64,000 nt of DNA from Leptospira meyeri. Its GTDB lineage: Bacteria; Spirochaetota; Leptospiria; Leptospirales; Leptospiraceae. This document shows, in pieces, positions 8,073 to 16,528 of the stretch. The stretch lies in the NCBI RefSeq assembly GCF_004368965.1, contig NZ_SORO01000001.1, positions 2,698,001-2,762,000 on the forward strand, given 5' to 3'. Within the stretch, counting starts at the first letter, position 1; each line of letters starts with the position of its first letter. The position numbers were made by a program, and so were the translations under genes. The notes under the pieces are model-generated. The model searched no databases, was not told where the DNA came from, and worked only from the letters and a program-made list of their open reading frames with translations.

Positions 8073-10047
8073 AAGTTATTTCAAAAAGAATAAATGTTAT
8101 ATCATCGTCTGCGGGACCTTCTTTGTTCCGTAGGCGAATGTGTTCATCGATCCCTCCGTACAAAGATTCCGCTGATTCACTTTTTCTAGTGAGTAACCAC
8201 TGGAGTAGTTCTTCTTCTCCCGAATCACCATTCTCCCATAAATCCCAAATTCCATCGGTAAAAAGTAAAATCTTATCTCCTGCCGAGAGTTGGTAAACTT
8301 CTTCCATGTAATGGACATCCTTGGAATATCCAATGAGTTTACCTTTGGGCCGAATGACTTCGATGGATGTGGATTCTTCATTAAACTTGTATAAGGCGGG
8401 GTGACCTGCATTTGCTACTTTTAATTGTTTTTGTTCCAAATCGATAAAGATTGCACTAGCAGTTAATAATTGGTTTTTATAGTTTCCAACTAGTGAAACA
8501 TTAATACTCTCCAATACTTTTCCCGGTTTATTGGCAAAGGCTAAGGTTTGCATATATGCAATTTTTAACATAGCCGCTTCTATCGCAGCCGGTACACCAT
8601 GTCCTGTTACATCTGCAATGATTCCGCAAATTTGATGTTTTCCATAAACGGTCAAATCATAAAAATCCCCGCCCACAAGTGAAGCTGGGAAATATCCTGT
8701 TTTGATGATAAGTCCAGGAAATTTGGGCAGGACTTGGGGGAGTGTGGATTCTTGGAGTTTTTGAGCTAACTTAAGTTCTTTTCCATAGGCAATTAACTTT
8801 TGTTTGTCGATTTCTGCTTTGAGTTGTATTTTGTCCTTTTCTTTGCGAACTACAGAAATGCGATCGCCAAGTCCAAAGGCCATTAGTAATACTTCAATCG
8901 CCATACCCACTTGAAATGAATTTTCGGTGAAGGCATTCACTGGAAAAAAACCCATGTATTTAAGGACTGTAGCAAGTCCTCCAATGATCACCATAAAATA
9001 ACCGTAAAAGTAAAATCTTGCAGGTGGAAATTTTTTGATATAGGCAATATAATAAGAAACAAACAAAGCAAAAAAAGCTAGTAAAAACGAAAATATATCA
9101 CCCGCTCTGTTCATTAATCGATAAGGTAAAAATGGAAGCAAACAAAGGCTAACGATAGGAATAATCATTAATCCCAAAAACCATTTGTATATGTGGGGCG
9201 CATTTTCCTTTAAGTTCATAAAGGTAATACTCATTGGAAAACATGTGAGCAAAAAAAGAAAGTAAAGTAGGTTGTGGGTATTATAGACAAGTTCAGGAGA
9301 GTTTTGGAAAAAATAGACTGGTAACAATCCTTGTAATGAAAGTTGAAACAAAATGGCTGATACGAATAAATACAAAACGTAAAAAATATATGCTTTGTCT
9401 CGAACCATGACGTATACAAAAAGATTATAAAGAGTCATGACTCCAACAATCCCAAAATAAAATCCTTGAAGTAAGGTATCCAAAGAAGCAAAACTATCAA
9501 AGTTTTTTTCCTCTGCAACCATGAGCGGAACGGACATGGAACTATCCGTTTTGACACCTACATAATAAATAACAGTTTCGTTAGGCAAAAGATCAGAGGC
9601 GTAACTAAATCCTCTATACTCCCTCTCTCTATTTTCAAAAGGGAAAAGTCTACCCTGCTGGTTTTCTAAAATTTCACCTGACTCGCGCAAGGTGAAGAAT
9701 TTAACGTCATCTAATAGTGGATATTTGATATAGGTAATGAGCCTTCTGTTATTTGGTTCATCATTATGAATGACAAAACAAAACCAATACTGTTTATCAG
9801 TGTTTCCAAAATTTGGAATGACCCCTTCCGATTTTTCCGTGGGGAAAGTTTGAAAGTGATTTGAGACTTCTGCAATGGAGTGGATGGATGGGTTTTTAGA
9901 AAAATATACAAGGTGGCCGGAAAGATCAAACGTTTCACCAAGGAAAGAAGAGAGCGTAACGGGGGTTGTGTTGGGACAGGACTTTGGGTCAGCAGAGAGG
10001 TTTGTATAAAAGAGACATAACAGAATGAAGGTGAATGTCTGTTTCAT
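8071..10047 (-). CDS. 7TM-DISM sensor with SpoIIE-type PP2C phosphatase domain
   Basis: A 658-residue signalling protein. It has a signal peptide (about 1-18), an extracellular 7TMR-DISMED2 domain (about 35-165), seven transmembrane helices (about 185-400), a short coiled linker (about 400-430) and a SpoIIE/PP2C phosphatase (about 435-655). The metal-binding motifs GGDFYD, IIADVTGHGVPAA and LLFTDGIWD are all intact, so it should be active on a Ser/Thr-phosphorylated partner such as an anti-sigma factor antagonist. A STAS antagonist is encoded at 54632-54976, but linking the two is inference. A near-consensus promoter places transcription start only a few bases before the ATG. Confidence 0.92.
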   Translation of the reverse strand: MKQTFTFILLCLFYTNLSADPKSCPNTTPVTLSSFLGETFDLSGHLVYFSKNPSIHSIAEVSNHFQTFPTEKSEGVIPNFGNTDKQYWFCFVIHNDEPNNRRLITYIKYPLLDDVKFFTLRESGEILENQQGRLFPFENREREYRGFSYASDLLPNETVIYYVGVKTDSSMSVPLMVAEEKNFDSFASLDTLLQGFYFGIVGVMTLYNLFVYVMVRDKAYIFYVLYLFVSAILFQLSLQGLLPVYFFQNSPELVYNTHNLLYFLFLLTCFPMSITFMNLKENAPHIYKWFLGLMIIPIVSLCLLPFLPYRLMNRAGDIFSFLLAFFALFVSYYIAYIKKFPPARFYFYGYFMVIIGGLATVLKYMGFFPVNAFTENSFQVGMAIEVLLMAFGLGDRISVVRKEKDKIQLKAEIDKQKLIAYGKELKLAQKLQESTLPQVLPKFPGLIIKTGYFPASLVGGDFYDLTVYGKHQICGIIADVTGHGVPAAIEAAMLKIAYMQTLAFANKPGKVLESINVSLVGNYKNQLLTASAIFIDLEQKQLKVANAGHPALYKFNEESTSIEVIRPKGKLIGYSKDVHYMEEVYQLSAGDKILLFTDGIWDLWENGDSGEEELLQWLLTRKSESAESLYGGIDEHIRLRNKEGPADDDITFILFEIT

Positions 10048-10061
10048 ACAGGAAGGTCACA

Positions 10062-10090
10062 AGTATAAGACGAAGACCTTCCTTTGTAAA
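10062..10090 (-). promoter_or_regulatory. Sigma70-type promoter of the 7TM-DISM phosphatase gene, inside an inverted repeat
   Basis: On the reverse strand TTTACA (10090-10085), a 17-base spacer and TATACT (10067-10062) form a near-consensus promoter. The -10 box lies in the loop of a perfect 8-bp dyad, GGAAGGTC/GACCTTCC (10051-10058 and 10075-10082). Expected transcription start is about 8 bases before the ATG. Confidence 0.55.
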
Positions 10091-10114
10091 TCTGTTTGTT
10101 TTCGAAAAAAAGAA

Positions 10115-10441
10115 TTAAGCAGTGACCGCAGGAATTCCTGCTAGGATGCGAAGGGAGTCGTAAGCCTTTTCTTTTTGTTCTACTTTTGTTTTGTTCACAG
10201 CCTTGCGGATGATCACATCCCATTGTTTTTCCGGGTGTTCCATTTTCATGTTTTCCAGAAGTTCTAAAATGTTTTCGTCATCGGATGCATTAAAAATCTC
10301 ATCCGAATCGTAACGAAACATTCCAAAAAGGGCGTCAATGTAATCACCTACGCTCATGGCCTCTTTTTGACCAGGTAGGATCTTTTTCTTTTCAGCCTTT
10401 CGCAGTTCTCTTTCCCTGCGTTCTAGTTCCGTGCGTTTCAT
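10115..10441 (-). CDS. Small basic/acidic helical protein, unknown function
   Basis: I do not recognise this 108-residue protein. Residues 1-20 are strongly charged and helical (MKRTELERRERELRKAEKKK) and would form a coiled coil or nucleic-acid contact. The middle is acidic (YDSDEIFNASDDENILELLE) and the C-terminus helical. There is no signal peptide or membrane segment. ATG 10441 is chosen because AGAGG lies 7 bases upstream; a TTG at 10489 would extend it by 16 basic residues. It is divergent from the metal cluster. Confidence 0.6.
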   Translation of the reverse strand: MKRTELERRERELRKAEKKKILPGQKEAMSVGDYIDALFGMFRYDSDEIFNASDDENILELLENMKMEHPEKQWDVIIRKAVNKTKVEQKEKAYDSLRILAGIPAVTA

Positions 10442-10555
10442 CTGATGGCCTCTAGCTCGTTTGCGTTGGTTCCAAGACCATGTTTTCAAAAGGCAGGAGA
10501 GGCGACACCAAATTTGTCCAAAAATTGGCTCGATTTTTGGGTTGGGTGGTCAAAG

Positions 10556-11032
10556 ATGGGGAGGATGCTCCTGAAACGGTGGATTGCTGGAAGTTTGGCC
10601 ATATTCCTCTGTACCCAATTTCTTTTTTTAGGAAGTGGGTTGCTTGGGTATTGTCTGGAGTCTAATTCCAAAATTTGCCAATGCAACCATGGATCCAAAA
10701 AGGAAAAACATGGGAATGCAGAAGACCAACTTTTTTCCGAAGATCGGGAAACTTCTGTTACTTTAACTCATTCACACGAATCAGAAAACACCTCAGAAGT
10801 GGCTCTCAAACCAAGTTGTCATGATGCTAAATCTGGTGAGGCCCATCTTTGTTCTTGTAAAAAACAGAAAAAAGATGCACTCTCTTTGCGGACCCACCAC
10901 CAAACCATGGATAGACCAAGTTTAACATTTGGATTGGTTAAATCTTCGGTGATCATTTATACAATTAACGAGTCCCCATTCACATTGGCGGACGGAGATC
11001 TCCCCAATTTACTAAGACCACCTCGTATCTAA
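10556..11032 (+). CDS. Cys/His-rich exported protein heading the MbnP/MbnH cluster
   Basis: A 158-residue protein with an N-terminal hydrophobic segment (about 7-30) that acts as a signal peptide or anchor. The exported part is rich in metal ligands: CQCNHG, THSHES, CHDAKSGEAHLCSC and RTHHQ. The C-terminus ends PNLLRPPRI. I infer a periplasmic or membrane-anchored metal-binding role (copper fits the neighbours), but I know no exact family. GGTGG upstream of ATG 10556 supports this start; the frame is open further upstream to 10445, but that stretch looks non-coding. A similar small protein with a C-terminal RPP motif heads the RND efflux genes at 34601-34996. Confidence 0.65.
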   Translation: MGRMLLKRWIAGSLAIFLCTQFLFLGSGLLGYCLESNSKICQCNHGSKKEKHGNAEDQLFSEDRETSVTLTHSHESENTSEVALKPSCHDAKSGEAHLCSCKKQKKDALSLRTHHQTMDRPSLTFGLVKSSVIIYTINESPFTLADGDLPNLLRPPRI

Positions 11033-11129
11033 GATTCTTACAAATTACAATTAGAGCAAATTGATCGAAGGATGATTTATCATTCTTTTAATTAAAAACA
11101 AATGTAGTATTTTAGAATATTAGGTATTT

Positions 11130-11972
11130 ATGAACATATTTAAAACTTTTTTTATTTTTGTCTCGGTAATGGGAATTATATCCTGCAATCCGAATTCAAA
11201 ATCAGATGACAACGAAACATTAGCACTTTTGGCTTTGGCTATGCCACAAACTGTGAATTTGAATTTTGAAGCTCTTGCCAATGGCCAACCTTTGGTAACG
11301 GGTTCAAATATCACCGCTGATATCCGAACCGTTCAATTTCGTGACTTTCGAATGTATATTTCAGAAGTGAAACTTGTAAAAGCTGATGGATCAACAGTTG
11401 ATGTCACCTTGTCTACTGATAATGTTTGGCAATCCAATGGAGTTGCCCTTGTGGATTTAGAAACAACTCAGACAGTTGATACAAATACAAAGGTCTCAGG
11501 AACTGCTCCTGCAGGCAGTTATACTGGTGTACAGTTTACTGTAGGAGTACCAGAAGCATTGAATCATTTGGATAGGACGAATCAAGCTGCACCATTAAAT
11601 AATGGAGCAATGTATTGGTCTTGGACCGGTGGATACAAACATTCAAAAATTGAGTTCTCATATAACAACGGAACTGATTGGACAAGTTTACATATTGGAT
11701 CAACTACTTGTAGTGGAGCACCAAACTACGGTAACTGTTCTAAAAAATTTCGAGCATCTATTCAGCTAACTGGTCAATTTAATTCTGCGAACCAAAAGAT
11801 TTCTCTCGATGTAGATAAGTTAATAAACGGCCATACTTTCGGTGCAATGGGTATGTGTATGCCTGGTGATGGATCCGCAGCTTGTTTACCTTTGATTCGG
11901 GCATTTGGATTAAATGAATCGAATGGTGCTGCCGATGGGACATACTCTCAAAGGATCTTTAGTTTAAAGTAA
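11130..11972 (+). CDS. mbnP: MbnP-like copper-binding lipoprotein (four-Cys motif protein)
   Basis: A 280-residue lipoprotein (lipobox GIISC, Cys19) that matches the MbnP or 'metallo-mystery pair four-Cys motif' family. The four cysteines are Cys194, Cys203, Cys243 and Cys252. The hallmark GAMYWSWTGGYKH stretch contains Trp163, Trp165 and His171. In the methanotroph MbnP a tryptophan is oxidised to kynurenine by the partner MbnH, creating a copper(I) site; either Trp here could be the target, which is inference. It is exported and probably membrane-anchored on the periplasmic or outer face. MbnH follows 58 bp downstream. Confidence 0.88.
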   Translation: MNIFKTFFIFVSVMGIISCNPNSKSDDNETLALLALAMPQTVNLNFEALANGQPLVTGSNITADIRTVQFRDFRMYISEVKLVKADGSTVDVTLSTDNVWQSNGVALVDLETTQTVDTNTKVSGTAPAGSYTGVQFTVGVPEALNHLDRTNQAAPLNNGAMYWSWTGGYKHSKIEFSYNNGTDWTSLHIGSTTCSGAPNYGNCSKKFRASIQLTGQFNSANQKISLDVDKLINGHTFGAMGMCMPGDGSAACLPLIRAFGLNESNGAADGTYSQRIFSLK

Positions 11973-12030
11973 AATAGTTTGGGTTAGTATCGATAGATAT
12001 TAACCCGTTCCACCGTTAAGGATATAGATT

Positions 12031-13236
12031 ATGAAAATTCACCTTTCATCCATGTTTCTTTTTTTTAGTTTTCTTTTTAGTTGTAACGTACTTCCGTTTC
12101 AGAAAAAAGAAACCAACAATGATATGTTACTTGCCGCTCTTGGAATTTTGGCAACTGCTTCCGACTGGGTTTGGGATTTACCACCTGGTTTCCCACAGCC
12201 ACTTGTTCCTTCTGACAATCCTATGTCGAAGGCGAAAGTAGAACTCGGCAGGCATTTGTTTTATGAAAAGAAACTGTCTGGAAATGGAACCATGGCTTGT
12301 AGCAGTTGTCATTTTCAATCTTTGGCATTTGCAGACGGAAAAGATTTTCCGAGCGGGATCACGAACCAATCCCATCCAAGAAATGCACAACATCTTTCCA
12401 ATGTTGCTTACATGCCAAGACTCACTTGGAGTAATCCAAAAATGACAAGTTTGGAGATCCAAGCTCGTGCTCCTATGTTTGGAGAAACTCCCATTGAATT
12501 GGGTTTACAGAATAATAATTTTTTGAATGAACTATCGTCCAATGCAATTTACCCACCAATGTTCGAACGTGCTTTTGGTGGTTCCGGTATTAACGAACAA
12601 AATGTACGATATGCACTCGCCAGTTTCCAAAGGTCAATGATTTCTGGAAATTCTAGATACGACCAATACACATTTAGAAATAACAAATCGGCATTAACTG
12701 CCTCTGAGATAAGAGGACTTAATTTATTTAACGGTGAAGTTGCGGAATGCTTTCATTGTCATGGGGGATTTAATTTTACGGATACTTCCTTTCATGGAGG
12801 GGCGAAAGAGGAATTTTTTTACCATAGCAATGGGATCCATGATGATACCTACTATGCAGGTGTTCCAAGCAACAAACGAGGGTTATTTGATTTGACAGGT
12901 GTCGCCTCTGATACTGGAAAATTTCGTGCTCCATCTTTACGTAACATTGGGGTCACTTATCCCTATATGCATGATGGGATTTTTATGTGTGCTGATTCGA
13001 ATAACCCTGACAAACCAGCGGGTGCTGGAAAAACAAAGGTAGATTGTGCTAGGGATGCATTGACGCAAGTAGTGGATCATTACCGTTCAGGTGGTCAAAA
13101 CCATTCTGCCAAAGATGTTACGCTCATTCGGGCATTTACTATTACCAATTCACAAAGGGATGATATGGTAAACTTTCTATTAGCACTTACCGATGATGAG
13201 TTTTTAACCAACCCTAAGTTTGCGAGTCCCTTTTGA
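12031..13236 (+). CDS. mbnH: MbnH-like di-heme enzyme (MauG/cytochrome c peroxidase family) lipoprotein
   Basis: A 401-residue di-heme protein of the bacterial cytochrome c peroxidase/MauG superfamily, with a lipobox FLFSC (Cys18). Both c-type heme sites are present: CSSCH at 90-94 and CFHCH at 240-244. The conserved tail FRAPSLRNIGVTYPYMHDG lies at about 302-320. MbnH enzymes use a bis-Fe(IV) state to oxidise a Trp of MbnP; the adjacent MbnP gene makes that assignment much likelier than an ordinary peroxidase. It acts outside the cytoplasm. Its TGA overlaps the ATG of the next gene (TGATG), which indicates translational coupling. Confidence 0.88.
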   Translation: MKIHLSSMFLFFSFLFSCNVLPFQKKETNNDMLLAALGILATASDWVWDLPPGFPQPLVPSDNPMSKAKVELGRHLFYEKKLSGNGTMACSSCHFQSLAFADGKDFPSGITNQSHPRNAQHLSNVAYMPRLTWSNPKMTSLEIQARAPMFGETPIELGLQNNNFLNELSSNAIYPPMFERAFGGSGINEQNVRYALASFQRSMISGNSRYDQYTFRNNKSALTASEIRGLNLFNGEVAECFHCHGGFNFTDTSFHGGAKEEFFYHSNGIHDDTYYAGVPSNKRGLFDLTGVASDTGKFRAPSLRNIGVTYPYMHDGIFMCADSNNPDKPAGAGKTKVDCARDALTQVVDHYRSGGQNHSAKDVTLIRAFTITNSQRDDMVNFLLALTDDEFLTNPKFASPF

Positions 13237-14132
13237 TGAAAGAGGGAATCTATCGGCTAAGTTTCTTTCCCATTATTTTCCTATTCATCACTCACTGTAC
13301 CTTTGGTTCGGTGGGTGACAGTAATAAAGAAAAAATGGAAATCCTCCAGAACTTAATTTTTTTTAACAACAATCAAACTGTGACAGTCGGTACGAATCTA
13401 CGCAGTTATGATGACCAAGCAGATGATACTCTAAATTTGTTTAGTTTAACAAGCAATGCTGTAGTTTACAATATTTCGATTCAAAGTACCACCTATATCA
13501 ATTGGGAAACGGGTAGTTATCGAATTAATCCACCAAACCAGGTATTAGGTGTGTCAACTACGAGTTCGGAAAAAAGTTCTAATGCAACTGCCAAAACACA
13601 TACCCCGTATACAGTACCTCTCGATTTGCCAGCGGATGATTTGTATGGAAAACTCTATCCGTTTTTATCTGCCTCTACTGTATCCAACATCACACAGTAC
13701 AATAATACAATGGAAACAGGAGCAAGTTTTCTTTATCCAAATACGAGAATTTCGAATATGCCACTGGGAGTGGTTGCGATTGCAAATGTGAGTTGGGAAG
13801 AAATTTACATTCGGATGACAGTGAATGGAAACGACATCACCATTCTTCTTCCGCAAGGGAATAAATCAATTACCCCTAAATGTAAAATCCCAATCAAACA
13901 AGGGCGGACAAACAATATCGAAATTCTAATGTCTCTTGCGTCAATGTTTCAAGATCGCTCTGTTTCGGGAACACCCGTTCGTTTTTTACAGCAACTTGCA
14001 TTATTGTTTCCTGGACCTATTGTTATTTCAAAAGTTTCGAATGTGCCTTTATACAATATCCTTCAACAAAATCTCCAAGCAGAAGATATCGTTTTTAGTT
14101 TTCCTGGTTGTTTCCCTGGAGTGGAACGATGA
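13236..14132 (+). CDS. Lipoprotein of the MbnP/MbnH cluster, unknown function
   Basis: A 298-residue lipoprotein with signal peptide and lipobox FITHC (Cys about 21). The mature part is rich in Ser, Thr and Asn, with predicted beta structure and no cysteine-rich or heme motif apart from PKCKIP and a Cys near the C-terminus (FPGCFPG). I do not recognise a family. The start is ATG 13236, which overlaps the mbnH stop codon; its own stop overlaps the next start (ATGA). The strict coupling indicates that it works with MbnP/MbnH, possibly as surface partner or anchor. Confidence 0.7.
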   Translation: MKEGIYRLSFFPIIFLFITHCTFGSVGDSNKEKMEILQNLIFFNNNQTVTVGTNLRSYDDQADDTLNLFSLTSNAVVYNISIQSTTYINWETGSYRINPPNQVLGVSTTSSEKSSNATAKTHTPYTVPLDLPADDLYGKLYPFLSASTVSNITQYNNTMETGASFLYPNTRISNMPLGVVAIANVSWEEIYIRMTVNGNDITILLPQGNKSITPKCKIPIKQGRTNNIEILMSLASMFQDRSVSGTPVRFLQQLALLFPGPIVISKVSNVPLYNILQQNLQAEDIVFSFPGCFPGVER

Positions 14133-15040
14133 AACAAAATTTATTAGTCTTCATTCTTTTTTTAATTTCCTTTCATTCGATTAATTCGCATCACACTGGT
14201 TCGTCGGATAGTCCCAATGCAACAGCGAGATTTGTGGATCCATTTACAGGAAAACGAGAAAAGCCAACCAACTATTTGGTAATGACTCAAGATTATTACC
14301 AATCCACACGTGAAAATAGCCATCTATTCACAACCACAGCATTTGCAGAGATGAATTTTTTTGATGGAAGGTTTGCACTCAATGCTTCTGTTCCATGGAA
14401 CTACTACCAACAAAGAGGAAGAGAAGATGCGGCACGAATTGGAAAAACTTATCTTGGTTTTAAATACCAACCTTTCTTTGATTTGGATAAACCTTACTTT
14501 TTTGTGATCGAAGGTTCGGTTGGTTTTCCGAGTGGTCCTGACACAGACCGGTTTACCGGTGGAAATTATTATACAGGTTCTGGATTTATCAAACTGGGAT
14601 ATCTGTATGAGAAGTGGTCCTTTGTAACAAAGATCGGGGGATTAAATCCTCTCTCTCGTCCCCAACCAAATAACCTGCAAGATAATGATGGTGTTCCCTA
14701 TTATTATAGAAAACCATCTGCCTCTCCTCCTGAACCCGAGTATGAGTTCAAAAAAACCGCTCTCATTTCTGGATATGTGACGTATTATTTGATGCCTGAG
14801 ATTTCTCTCTTTACTGGTCTCTTGTATCGTAATCCCTATAATGGCGTGGACTATTCCAAAGAAAAAGATAAAGCAAACCCGGCGTATTTTACAGAGGCGA
14901 GCGCTGGGTTTTCTTGGAATTTTTCAGAGAAATACAACATGAGTTTAGCCTATCGGTACCCGTTGCAAAGGGATCGTGAGTACAGACTCTATCAATCTGC
15001 ATGGACTTTTGCCTTCTCCATGGAGTGGGGAAGCGATTGA
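14129..15040 (+). CDS. Outer-membrane beta-barrel-like protein of the MbnP/MbnH cluster
   Basis: A 303-residue protein with a clear signal peptide (MKQNLLVFILFLISFHSINS). The mature protein starts with His-His. The rest alternates aromatic-rich strands (PYFFVIEGSVGFPSG, EKWSFVTKIGG, ISLFTGLLYRNPYNG) and ends in YQSAWTFAFSMEWGSD, which looks like an outer-membrane barrel. A transport or phenol-degradation meta-pathway-like porin is possible. The ATG at 14129 overlaps the previous stop. In context it may move copper or a chelate across the outer membrane, which is inference only. Confidence 0.68.
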   Translation: MKQNLLVFILFLISFHSINSHHTGSSDSPNATARFVDPFTGKREKPTNYLVMTQDYYQSTRENSHLFTTTAFAEMNFFDGRFALNASVPWNYYQQRGREDAARIGKTYLGFKYQPFFDLDKPYFFVIEGSVGFPSGPDTDRFTGGNYYTGSGFIKLGYLYEKWSFVTKIGGLNPLSRPQPNNLQDNDGVPYYYRKPSASPPEPEYEFKKTALISGYVTYYLMPEISLFTGLLYRNPYNGVDYSKEKDKANPAYFTEASAGFSWNFSEKYNMSLAYRYPLQRDREYRLYQSAWTFAFSMEWGSD

Positions 15041-15104
15041 CATCAGATGCCTTTTTTAAAACGTTCTAAGAAACTCTATAAATTTTATTCGTAAAAGGTA
15101 ATCT

Positions 15105-16352
15105 ATGAGCAACGTAGAAATCGTACCAGTAGGGGAACTCCCTCCTATTGGAGTTGTGCCCAAAAAAATGCACGCGCAGGTCATTCGCCCGGAACGTTAC
15201 GGCGAACCGAAAACTTCTTTTCAATCAGAAGTCATTGATGTTCCGGAGATCGGTCCGAACGAAGTTCTCGTAGCCACCATGGCTGCCGGTGTAAACTATA
15301 ATAATGTTTGGGCAGCTTTAGGGTATCCCGTCGATGTGATCGCAGCTCGTAATAAAAAAGGCGAACCAGAAAAATTCCATATTGGTGGATCTGATGCTTC
15401 TGGGATTGTCTATAAAGTTGGTTCTGAAGTTAAAAATGTAAAAGTGGGTGATGAAGTAGTTGTCCATTGTGCCATGTGGGATCCAAAAGATCCATGGGTT
15501 CTTTCTGGAAAAGACCCAATGTATGCACCTTCTCAAATCATCTGGGGATATGAATCTAACTGGGGTTCCTTTGCGCAGTTTTGCAAAGTGCAAGACCATC
15601 AGTGCCTTCCTCGTCCGCAACACCTAACATGGGAAGCTTCCGCAGCCTATATGTTAGTTGCAGCAACCGCTTATAGAATGTTACACCACTGGAAACCAAA
15701 CGACGTAAAACCTGGTGATGTTGTGCTCATTTGGGGTGGAGCCGGTGGACTTGGTGCTATGGCGATTCAAATTGTAAAAGCTGCTGGTGGAATTCCAATT
15801 GCTGTTGTTTCCTCCGATGACAAAATTGATTTTTGCAAAAATTTAGGCGCTGCTGGTGTGATCAACCGTAACAAGTTTAAACACTGGGGTGGACTCACTT
15901 CTGATATCAACAAACCAGAAGCTTTTGTTGAGTGGACTAAACAAGCACGTGAATTTGGAAAAGCGATTTGGGACATTGCTGGTAAAGGTAAAAACCCACA
16001 AATCGTATTTGAACATCCAGGTGAAACTACACTTCCTACTTCCGTATTTGTTTGTGAAACAGGCGGTATGGTTGTCATCTGTGCTGGAACGACTGGCTTT
16101 AATGCAACAGCTGACCTTCGTTATTTGTGGATGAGACAAAAACGTCTGCAAGGTTCTCACTTCGCAAACGACGACAACTGTCGTGACCTCAACCAATTGG
16201 TGATTGATAAAAAAGTAGATCCAGTTTTGGCTGAAACTTATAGTTTTGAACAAACTGGTGAGTGTCACCAATTGATGCGCGAGAACAAGCACCCATCAGG
16301 AAACATGTCAATCCTCGTTGGTGCAAAAACTACAGGACTTGGAAAGAAGTAA
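15105..16352 (+). CDS. ccr: Crotonyl-CoA carboxylase/reductase
   Basis: A 415-residue medium-chain dehydrogenase/reductase of the Ccr type. It has the family-specific [23 protein letters not shown] insert, [13 protein letters not shown] and NAD(P)-binding [11 protein letters not shown] (about 210-220). Residues matching the CO2 pocket known from studied Ccr enzymes seem present: an Asn in NYNNVW (64-67), Glu150 in GYES and His352 in GSHFAN. It reductively carboxylates crotonyl-CoA to ethylmalonyl-CoA with NADPH, or simply reduces it. No other ethylmalonyl-CoA pathway gene is in the window. The end of the gene carries an 8-bp palindrome. Confidence 0.93.
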   Translation: MSNVEIVPVGELPPIGVVPKKMHAQVIRPERYGEPKTSFQSEVIDVPEIGPNEVLVATMAAGVNYNNVWAALGYPVDVIAARNKKGEPEKFHIGGSDASGIVYKVGSEVKNVKVGDEVVVHCAMWDPKDPWVLSGKDPMYAPSQIIWGYESNWGSFAQFCKVQDHQCLPRPQHLTWEASAAYMLVAATAYRMLHHWKPNDVKPGDVVLIWGGAGGLGAMAIQIVKAAGGIPIAVVSSDDKIDFCKNLGAAGVINRNKFKHWGGLTSDINKPEAFVEWTKQAREFGKAIWDIAGKGKNPQIVFEHPGETTLPTSVFVCETGGMVVICAGTTGFNATADLRYLWMRQKRLQGSHFANDDNCRDLNQLVIDKKVDPVLAETYSFEQTGECHQLMRENKHPSGNMSILVGAKTTGLGKK

Positions 16353-16360
16353 TTCTTTCC
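16341..16360 (+). terminator. Palindrome across the ccr stop codon
   Basis: GGAAAGAA-GTAA-TTCTTTCC is a perfect 8-bp dyad whose loop contains the TAA. No T-run follows, so it is a weak terminator or an mRNA-stabilising hairpin. Confidence 0.4.
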
Positions 16361-16383
16361 AGGTGTGTATTTAGAGTACATGT

Positions 16384-16419
16384 CCCCGCCCTATCGAGAC
16401 TGGGTGGGGTTATCCACCC
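16384..16419. repeat. GC-rich intergenic element with two competing hairpins
   Basis: CCCCGCCC (16384-16391) can pair with GGGTGGGG (16402-16409, one wobble). The same GGGTGG (16402-16407) can instead pair with CCACCC (16414-16419). The GC content stands out from its surroundings, and CCACCC recurs directly after (CCGCCACCC). It may be a dispersed intergenic repeat or an RNA element. Confidence 0.4.
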
Positions 16420-16528
16420 GCCACCCAATGGCTCCATTTACCATGAAACTTTCGTTTTGTGAATCCAATTTCCACAATCATTATTTTTATTTCTCAAAAG
16501 TTCGTATTTTTACAAAAGGAGTTCGTTT

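Noticed and set aside
10445..10555. Upstream extension of the Cys/His-rich exported protein from ATG 10445
   Set aside because: The stretch overlaps the opposite gene's start, looks non-coding, and would bury the signal-like hydrophobic segment; ATG 10556 has a ribosome-binding site.
15767..16292. Reverse-strand open frames inside ccr
   Set aside because: They overlap a strongly supported gene in full and have no family features.
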